From: Acidimicrobiia bacterium | GTDB taxonomy: Bacteria; Actinomycetota; Acidimicrobiia; Acidimicrobiales; AC-14 | Direction: 5' to 3' | NCBI GenBank assembly: GCA_023265025.1 | Contig: JAHFUP010000009.1 | Location: forward strand, 41,499 to 105,498 | DNA: 64,000 bases | Part shown: positions 58,134-64,000 of the stretch, piece after piece | Position numbering within the stretch: the stretch's first letter is position 1 | Layout of the letters: each line of letters starts with the position of its first letter | Position numbers and translations under genes: made by a program | Notes under the pieces: model-generated | What the model saw: the letters and a program-made list of their open reading frames with translations, nothing else | What the model was told of the DNA's origin: nothing | The model's database searches: none

Positions 58134-59933
58134 GTGAGAAGCCGTGGAGGAGCGGGCGTCGCCACGAGATGCCGACCGTTCCGTAGTGGCCGGGGCCGTA
58201 CCGCACTGGTGATGCTGGCTGCTGTCGTCACGACCATTGCCACGGGGTCGGTGGTGTTCGCCGCGGACTGGCCGGAGTTCCGGTTCGGCCCGACCCACCC
58301 AGGGCTCAACCCGGCAGAAAACGCAATCAGCGCCGGCAACGTTGGATCGCTTGCCACGGCTTGGACGGCGCCCACGGGAAACGGCGTCTACTCCTCGCCT
58401 TCTGTCGCCGGCGGGACTGTCTACGTCGGCTCCGACGACGGCAAGCTCTACGCCTTCGATGCGGCCGGCATGACCAACTGTTCGCCCGGCTCACCACGAA
58501 CGTGCTCACCGGTGTGGACAGCGGCGACGGGCGGCGCGGTACGTTCCTCGCCGGCCGTCGCCGGCGGGACTGTCTACGTCGGCTCCGACGACGGCAAGCT
58601 GTACGCCTTCGACGCCGCGGGCCTGTTCAACTGCTCCGCCGGACCCCCCAGGACCTGTCTGGCGCGGTGGGTGACGACCACTGGAGCCATCGTCCGTTCC
58701 TCACCTGCCGTCTCGAACGGCGTCGTCTATGTCGGCTCCGACGACGCCGGGCTGTACGCCTTGAACGCGACGACCGGCATGGTCATCTGGAAGACGATCA
58801 CTGGTGCCGCGGTGCGTTCCTCACCGGCCGTGGCGGGTGGGGTGGTCTTCGTGGGTTCGGATGACAAGGCTGTCTACGCGTTGGACGCAGCCACGGGCGC
58901 CGTGCTTTGGAAGACGACGACCGGTGCGGCCGTTCGCTCCTCGCCGGCGGTGGCAAACGGCGTCGTCTACGTCGGTTCCGACGACACCGGCCTGTACGCC
59001 TTGAACGCGACGACGGGCCAGGTGGTCTGGAAGACGATCACCGGCGCGTCGGTGCGTTCCTCGCCGGCCGTCTCGAACGGCGTGGTCTTCGTCGGCTCCG
59101 ACGACACCAATGTCTACGCGCTCGACGCGCCCACCGGTGCTGTGCTGTGGACCGCACCCGCCCTCTCCCTCGTTCGCTCGTCCCCCGCAGTGGGCAACGG
59201 ATTGGTGTACGTGGGCTCGGACGGCGGCTCACTCTCGGTCTTCGACGCGTTGGGGTCGGCGAACTGCTCGGGCACTCCCAAGATTTGTTCACCGCTACGG
59301 ACGGTGCCCACCGGGGGTTTGCTGCGCTCCTCGCCGGCCGTCGCCGACGGTGTCGTCTACGTGGGCTCGGTGGACGGCAGGCTTTACGCTCTCGCCCCGC
59401 CGGGGCCGCCACCCTGCACCCGCTCGCTCGCCGGCGATGTGGCCGGCCCGGTGACGGTCGGCTCGGCGGAGAGCGTCTGCATCACAAGCGCACGCGTCAC
59501 CGGGCCGATCAGCGTTGACCCGGGAGGCGCCCTCACGGTCAACGGGTCACGGATCACCAACGGGGTGGTGGCGACCTCACCCTCGTTCTTCAGCCTCTGC
59601 GGCTCCCAGGTCGCGGCGCCAACTGGGAACCGCGCCCAGGGCGTTGTCGTCACCGGCGCACGGTCCCCGGTACTCGTTGGTGACCCGGCAGTGGGCTGCG
59701 CCGGCAATCGGGTGGCGGGCGACGTCAGTCTGACGGGCGCGAGCGCCGGTCTCACTCTCGGGGCCAACACCGTCTCGGGCAATGTCAGCGTCGACAACAA
59801 CCCGAGCTTGGCCGTCGTCAAGGCGAACATGATCTTCGCCACGCTGGCCTGCTCGGGCAACAGCCCGCCGCCCACCAATTCCGGGCAGACCAATGCAGCG
59901 GCTGCGAAGACCGGGCAGTGCGCCGCGCTGTAA
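58134..59933 (+). CDS. Secreted PQQ-type beta-propeller with beta-helix-like tail
   Basis: A 599-residue protein from GTG 58134. A signal helix (TALVMLAAVVTTIATGSVVF) precedes about eight PQQ-like blades, each with SSPAVxxGVVYVGSDDxxLYALxAxTG. The blades are close copies also at DNA level. Residues ~430-599 are different: short beta strands rich in Val/Thr/Gly (GDVAGPVTVGSAESVCITSA) with four Cys, resembling a right-handed beta-helix. No PQQ-dehydrogenase active-site residues were seen, so it is probably a structural or binding protein. An AAAGAGGGGG purine run precedes the start. Confidence 0.85.
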   Translation: MRSRGGAGVATRCRPFRSGRGRTALVMLAAVVTTIATGSVVFAADWPEFRFGPTHPGLNPAENAISAGNVGSLATAWTAPTGNGVYSSPSVAGGTVYVGSDDGKLYAFDAAGMTNCSPGSPRTCSPVWTAATGGAVRSSPAVAGGTVYVGSDDGKLYAFDAAGLFNCSAGPPRTCLARWVTTTGAIVRSSPAVSNGVVYVGSDDAGLYALNATTGMVIWKTITGAAVRSSPAVAGGVVFVGSDDKAVYALDAATGAVLWKTTTGAAVRSSPAVANGVVYVGSDDTGLYALNATTGQVVWKTITGASVRSSPAVSNGVVFVGSDDTNVYALDAPTGAVLWTAPALSLVRSSPAVGNGLVYVGSDGGSLSVFDALGSANCSGTPKICSPLRTVPTGGLLRSSPAVADGVVYVGSVDGRLYALAPPGPPPCTRSLAGDVAGPVTVGSAESVCITSARVTGPISVDPGGALTVNGSRITNGVVATSPSFFSLCGSQVAAPTGNRAQGVVVTGARSPVLVGDPAVGCAGNRVAGDVSLTGASAGLTLGANTVSGNVSVDNNPSLAVVKANMIFATLACSGNSPPPTNSGQTNAAAAKTGQCAAL

Positions 59934-60090
59934 CCATCAAGCGACGTGCCTGAGTAGCGTTGACCGGTCCGACCGTCCGAGGAAGGGGTGAAGCGTGACC
60001 TCACGGTCGTCGTTGTCCTCGTGGTCGGCGTTCTCGACGTTCTGGCGCTCGCGGCCGTCTTGGTCGGGGGCCACTTCTGTCGGATTGCGC

Positions 60091-60272
60091 CGTTGCATCC
60101 GCCCCACGTCGCGCCGTTGCATTCGCCTAGAGAGGCCCAGATTCTCACGCGTTGCATTCTGGGCTGGCGCCAATCCGGGACTTTCAGCCGTTGCATTCTT
60201 GGGCGGCTCCGCGGGCAGGGGGATTTTCAGCCGTTGCATTCCTGGCCGATCTCAGAATTTCAGTCGTTGCAT
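60091..60272. repeat. Six irregularly spaced copies of CGTTGCAT
   Basis: CGTTGCAT occurs at 60091, 60115, 60150, 60189, 60232 and 60265. On the minus strand the longer unit is close to GAATGCAACGGCTGAAA; the copies nearest 60272 are the best. Spacing is 24-43 bases, so it is not a CRISPR. The copies fall in different frames, so they do not form one peptide repeat. They fill most of the 483-base gap (59934-60416) between the PQQ-propeller gene and the truncated secreted gene. Confidence 0.6.
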
Positions 60273-60314
60273 TCCTGCTGACCACTGGCAGTCCCCTGCG
60301 CCTTGGCTGAACGC

Positions 60315-60348
60315 GGGTAGCGGGGCCGCCCAGGCGGCCCCGCTACCC
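60315..60348. terminator. Very strong 16-bp hairpin
   Basis: GGGTAGCGGGGCCGCC (60315-60330) and GGCGGCCCCGCTACCC (60333-60348) pair perfectly around a two-base loop. It sits 69 bases past the end of the truncated minus-strand secreted gene and could terminate both strands. Confidence 0.65.
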
Positions 60349-60416
60349 TTCCGTTCCCTGCTCGACGGGCTCTCAGCTCATCGCCGTCCTGCTTGCTGGG
60401 CGTTGCTTGGCCGGCT

Positions 60417-60596
60417 CTAGACCCAGCACCAGCAGTAGTCGTACCGGTTGGTGTACCGGCTGGGAGCATTCGGGTTGTATGAGCCGTTGGTCTGGTAGGT
60501 GTACTGGTAGACGCACCGGGCGTTGAACCGGGAGCACTTGTAGACCTGCACGAAGTTGTTGGGGACGGTCGCCGTCACCGTGACGGCGGACGCCAC
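60417..60596 (-). pseudogene. C-terminal fragment of a small secreted protein
   Basis: From GTG 60596 the frame reads VTVTATVPNNFVQVYKCSRF, NARCVYQYTYQTNGSYNP and ends RYTNRYDYCWCWV. Tyr and Cys content is typical of a secreted disulfide-bonded protein, but there is no signal peptide. The upstream sequence is IS-derived (TTTACACCAGATATGGGACG near 60605-60625 looks like an IS256-type end), so the 5' part was probably removed by insertion. Confidence 0.55.
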
Positions 60597-60653
60597 GGTT
60601 GCGTCCCATATCTGGTGTAAAAGCCGACTGACGCAGGTTCCTCATTGATCAGT

Positions 60654-61080
60654 TTACGCGGCAGGTGAGACAGTCTCGGCGGGCACTTCGTCGTGGGACA
60701 TGGGGTCGGGATGGAACAGCTCCCGGCGGAGCTCGGCCAGCAGCCGGATGGACGGGATCGTCTGGTTGACGCCCCGCCAGCCACGGCTGGCCCGGTCGAG
60801 CACCGCCCACACCAGGCTCAGGCAGGACCGCTCGCCGGGGAGCCGGCCGATGACCTTTACCCGACGGCGGGTCTCGCCGAAGGTGCGCTCGATGAAGTTG
60901 GAGTGGCGGATGCGGGCATGGTGCTCGGCCGGGAAGCGCAGGTAGGTAACGAGGTGCTCGAAGTCGTCCTCGAGGCAGTCGACGGCCGCCGGGTAGAGCT
61001 GGCGCCACTTCGAGGCGAACGCCCGGGCCCGGTTGCGGGCGGTGGCCTGGGCGCGGTTCCGGGCTCGGCGTCGATGTCGT
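60654..61080 (-). mobile_element. IS256-family (Mutator) transposase, C-terminal fragment
   Basis: In one minus-strand frame without a start codon: RARAFASKWRQLYPAAVDCL, EHHARIRHSNFIERTFGETR, RRVKVIGRLPGERSCLSLVW and LDRASRGWRGVNQTIPSIRL, ending at TAA (60654). This is the conserved C-terminal part of Mutator-type transposases, including the NFIERTFGETRRRVKV region with the catalytic Glu. The N-terminal two thirds with the two catalytic Asp are missing. Dead element. Confidence 0.75.
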
Positions 61081-61100
61081 CGAAGGTCTTCCAGTACTCG

Positions 61101-61483
61101 GCGTAGCGGTGCAGCGTGCGTTCGGGCACGACCACACCCTGGCGGCCCAACAGCTCATGCGCCTTGACCGCGGTCAGGCCCTCGGTGACCACCCAAGCCT
61201 TGAGCTGGTCGTGGTGGGCCACCAGCACGGCCCAGGCGGCGCCGTGGCCGTCGGGACGATGGGGGCGCACCGCTTCGCACACCGCAGCCAGGAGCACATC
61301 GTCCAGCTGCTCTTCCCCGCCGGCCCGGTCGAGGCCAGCCTCGACGGCGGCGGTCACGTAGCGGCGCACCGTCTTGCGGTCGACCGACGACAACCGCTCG
61401 ATCGAGCGCAGGCCCTTGCCCCGCAACCACAGCCTGAGCACTTCTCGGATCTCGTACACACGAACCTCCCGGAACATGGCCAC
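61101..61483 (-). mobile_element. IS21-family IstA transposase, N-terminal fragment
   Basis: From ATG 61483: EVRVYEIREVLRLWLRGKGL, RSIERLSSVDRKTVRRYVTA, VRPHRPDGHGAAWAVLVAHH, then VVVPERTLHRYA. These are the helix-turn-helix regions of an IS21-type IstA. Similarity ends at about 61100, where the sequence joins the IS256 fragment in another frame. The DDE domain and IstB are absent, so the element is dead. Confidence 0.75.
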
Positions 61484-61553
61484 CTTCCTGGACCGCTGGT
61501 CGGTCAGGTGGCTGAGTCCACCGGCAGCGGTGCCGCTGCTGGTGGATCCCCGG

Positions 61554-61620
61554 GTGGTCCCATTACTGGCGGAAGGGTGGTCCCATGCTGCTGGCGGAAC
61601 TCACCTCAAGGTGGTCCCAT
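61554..61620. repeat. Three GTGGTCCCAT repeats, IS21-type subterminal repeats
   Basis: GTGGTCCCAT occurs at 61554, 61577 and 61611, followed each time by a GCTGGCGG-like stretch (ACTGGCGG in the first). Multiple short repeats near the ends are usual for IS21 elements, so this marks the outer end of the IS21 remnant that starts at 61483. Confidence 0.6.
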
Positions 61621-61996
61621 CTCGCTGGCGGGCGACACACGGTGACCGTCCGACCAGACGACGGCGATGCGGCGGCCGCCGACGGCGAGTCCACATCGAG
61701 ACGCCAACCGGAGATAGGGACGCCGGAGTCCACTCGGCGACGCATTCCCGAGGGAGTGACCACCCGCCCGGCCCAGGGGCTAACCGAGAGTGCGTCAAGG
61801 CTAGCGAAGGACCTGACTGCACGAGGCCATAGCGGGACGGCACCGCCGCCCAACGAGCGCCTTTGACGCGCCAGCGGACGGCAGCGCTGGAGAGGTAGCT
61901 GATACTCCTCTCGATGCTGCCCACAGCCTCGCCGGCCTGCAAAGATGTACTCCTCCATCCATGATCGCACCGCTGGCCTGCTCCAGATCGAGAGCG
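61621..61996. other. Gene-free stretch
   Basis: No convincing gene, repeat or RNA was seen in these 376 bases. Several frames are open but their translations are Arg/Pro/Ser-rich and lack motifs. Confidence 0.5.
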
Positions 61997-62428
61997 CTAT
62001 CCGACCCGGGCCGCTCGCCCCGCCGATGAGCGGCGTAGAACGACATAGGTCAGCCCTCCCACGAGGCCGCCGGGGACAAGAGCCCCGAGTGCCACTTGCA
62101 CGGCGTGCCCGAAACCCGCCTCCGGGGAGGCGATGTCCCACCCGGCCGCTGTCTCTCGGACCGTCACAGTGCTCTCGCTCATCCCCAACCACCGCCGCTC
62201 GACCTGCACGCTCCGTGAGTCGATCTCGGCGATCAGCACCGAGGTGCCCGGCCACCGGTGCCGACCACCGGCCTCAACCGCAGCCGGCCGAGCAGCCTCG
62301 AACGTCGGGTAGCGGTTCGGGGCGATCTCAACCGCCTGAGCGAACAGCACGACCCAGAGCATGAGCGCCACGGCGAGCCCGACCCCGGCGCCGACGACCG
62401 CGGGCAGGACCGTGCGCCGCCGGCTCAA
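61997..62428 (-). CDS. Small membrane protein
   Basis: A 143-residue protein. Its TTG overlaps the stop of the upstream von Willebrand A gene (TTGA, 62425-62428), so it is coupled to it. It has an N-terminal helix (VVGAGVGLAVALMLWVVLFA), an extracellular loop of ~60 residues with a beta-rich stretch (TSVLIAEIDSRSVQVERRWL), and a second helix (VALGALVPGGLVGGLTYVVL). No family recognised; it may partner the secreted gene. Confidence 0.65.
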   Translation of the reverse strand: MSRRRTVLPAVVGAGVGLAVALMLWVVLFAQAVEIAPNRYPTFEAARPAAVEAGGRHRWPGTSVLIAEIDSRSVQVERRWLGMSESTVTVRETAAGWDIASPEAGFGHAVQVALGALVPGGLVGGLTYVVLRRSSAGRAARVG

Positions 62429-64000
62429 CAGACCCCACGGAGCCAGAAGGGAATGCTGGCCTTGCTCGGCTCATCGTCGATGTGAGCCTGGCCCGGGTTG
62501 GTGGGATCGCCAGCTTGGTCCGGGATGCGCTTCAGAAGATCGGCCACCTTCAGGTCGCCACGCCGGAGTTTGATCCCCAGGTCGATGGCGATGCGTCCAC
62601 TCCTCACGTCCTGCTCCGACGCCCCGGGATTGCCGGGACGTTCGTTGCAGGACAGCCCCGTGTTCGCCAGCCTGGGATGAAAATACCCCGCAGCCATGAA
62701 GCCCACGAAGTGCCGGGCGGGACTTCTGCGCGAGTCGTCGTCGGGGGACCCGTCGCTGTCCACGATCTCCTTGCGCCAGCCGGAGGTTCGGAAGATCTCC
62801 TCGGGCGGAGTATCCCGATTGGGGCCGTCACCGATGAGGGGAATGTTGAAGGCGAACCGCCCAGGGTCTAGGCCGGCAAGCCGCTCGCTGGCCTTGCGGG
62901 CGAAGTCGTCGTTGCTGCATCCGTTGGCGGTTCCGGTGCACTTCGCCTCGCTTGCGAAGTCCGTCAGGCGCTTGATCATCTGGTCGAACGCCTTGAGGTT
63001 CGGGTCAGTTCCGGCTCGAATCTCGTCAGCGTCCGAGACTCCGTCCCCATCCGAGTCAGCGACGAAGGGGTTCGTACCGCGGTTCTTCTCCTCCCGATCT
63101 GACAGCCCATCGCCATCCGTGTCAGCGAGCCGCGGGTCGCTGAACACGAGGTTCCAGGTGAAGGTGCGGTTGCCGAAGGGCAGCGAGATCTTGGAACCGA
63201 TCTCCTCAGCGTCAGTCAGGCCGTCACCATCGGTATCGGCGAGGGTGGGATCGGACGTGTACCGCCGCCCGAACTGCGGGCCGCCGATGGCGCCGTTGCG
63301 CTCCTGACAATCGGTCAGCCCGTCACGGTCGGTGTCGGTGCCGTCGTCCTCGTTGTTCTTGTGAATCTGGTCGAAGGCGGCAGCGAGCTGGCCGGCCTGG
63401 GCCACGGGGAAGTACTGGCCGCCGGTCTCGGTTGCGATGGTCCGCAGAAGCGTCTCGTTCACCGATGACCCGAGCCCCACGGTGTAGATGGTGATCGACT
63501 TCGCCTTGGCCTCAGCGGTGAGGTCGGGGGAGTAGGACCCGTCACCGTCGGTCAGGAGGACCATGACTCGTGCGCTCGTGCCCTGGGCGCCTAGTCCGAA
63601 GTTACGGCGGCCAAGTAACTTCGGCCTAGTGAGTCGATTCCGACCCGCACGCCGGCACCGATGTCGGTGCCCCCGGCGTTGTCGATGGTGTCGATCGCCG
63701 CCTTGATCGCCGCCTTGTCGGAGGTGAGGGCCTGGGCGAGCCGGGCGCTGCTGTCGAAGTCCACCACCGAGGCCCGGTCGTTGGCGAGCAAGGCATCGAC
63801 CAGCTTCTTCGACTCGGTCTTTCGCAGGCCCTGGGGGTCGTTGTCCCCCATCGAGCCGGAGCTGTCGAGCACCAGGGCGAGGTCTAGAGCGGTGGGTACC
63901 GATCCTGGGGCCCGACAGGTGGCACCCACCGAAGTGAGGGCGCCGTCCCACTGCTTGGTGTTGAAGATCGAGTACACCGAGAAGTGTCGAACCTCCGCTG
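62425..64000 (-). pseudogene. von Willebrand A / thrombospondin type 3 protein, frameshifted (5' end outside window)
   Basis: The frame is open to the window edge, so the gene starts beyond 64000. The VWA domain has the MIDAS motif DSSGSM (LALVLDSSGSMGDNDPQG) and continues to VRVGIDSLG, where a 35-base insertion shifts the frame and reads into TAG (63592-63594). The second half resumes in the new frame with SARVMVLLTDGDGSY and TIYTVGLGSSVNETLLRTIA. It is followed by four Ca-binding thrombospondin-3/EF-like units (DTDRDGLTDCQE, DTDGDGLTDAEE, DTDGDGLSDREE, DSDGDGVSDADE) and a ~150-residue C-terminal domain. Apart from the insertion everything is intact. Probably a secreted surface protein. Confidence 0.8.
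63589..63630. repeat. 35-bp palindromic insertion flanked by a 7-bp direct repeat
   Basis: GCCTAGT at 63589-63595 is repeated at 63624-63630. Between lie two 15-base arms (63591-63605 and 63615-63629) that pair with one mismatch around a nine-base loop. Removing 35 bases restores the VWA reading frame through DSLGAQGTSARV. This looks like insertion of a tiny palindromic element with target duplication. Confidence 0.7.

Noticed and set aside
60091..60272. CRISPR array
   Set aside because: The repeat is too short and degenerate, spacing varies from 24 to 43 bases, and no cas gene is near.

Overview
The window is high-GC, gene-dense DNA that reads as an actinobacterial chromosome, most likely an uncultured member of the Acidimicrobiia or a near relative. 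This rests on gene content: an SOS-boxed 13E12-type HNH endonuclease gene, a CDP-alcohol phosphatidyltransferase next to a PIM-type acyltransferase, a cell-wall-binding-repeat protein, a pRiA4b ORF-3 family protein, several large LuxR/AfsR STAND regulators and very large secreted repeat proteins. The phylum is fairly safe; the class is inference. No rRNA, tRNA or CRISPR array was seen.

Layout. 1-5.5 kb: 3' part of a hybrid histidine kinase, a YceI-like protein, small hypotheticals, a 13E12/DUF222-HNH gene with a perfect LexA-type box at its 5' end, and a lipoprotein alpha/beta hydrolase. 5.5-9 kb (minus): a membrane-anchored protein and a Calx-beta surface protein. 9.2-12.5 kb: a lipoprotein translationally coupled to a LuxR-type ATPase regulator. 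12.6-23.1 kb: two giant secreted repeat proteins built from shared modules. 23.2-25.3 kb: a lower-GC island with a tandem pair of secreted paralogues, the second with a stop codon in its signal peptide, followed by a chimeric gene remnant. 25.3-28.9 kb: DegT-type aminotransferase, pRiA4b ORF-3 protein, small ORFs, FkbM methyltransferase. 29-36.4 kb: a polytopic membrane protein and a 1820-residue protein joining two serine-hydrolase domains to a CHAT protease-like domain and TPRs, the best candidate in the window for an undescribed system. 36.5-41.5 kb: gene remnants, a Ser/Thr kinase with a YVTN propeller, an FHA-HTH fusion, a frameshifted secreted protein and a duplicated-domain lipoprotein. 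41.5-46.5 kb: two DinB-like proteins coupled to an EF-G-like GTPase, then two lipid-synthesis genes. 46.5-56.6 kb: an AfsR-type regulator opposite a secreted BNR-propeller/cell-wall-binding protein, then a MalT-like regulator, a DUF4386 protein and a cupin. 56.6-60 kb: vanadium-haloperoxidase-like protein and a secreted PQQ-type propeller. 60-64 kb: a scarred region with unexplained repeats, fused remnants of two unrelated IS families, a truncated secreted gene and a von Willebrand A/thrombospondin-3 gene broken by a 35-bp palindromic insertion.

Two themes run through the window. One is cell-surface display: many genes encode secreted beta-rich proteins, with regulators of the STAND (LAL/AfsR/MalT) and Ser/Thr kinase-FHA types between them. 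The other is decay and recombination: at least seven broken or chimeric genes are readable, several with the damage visible to the base.
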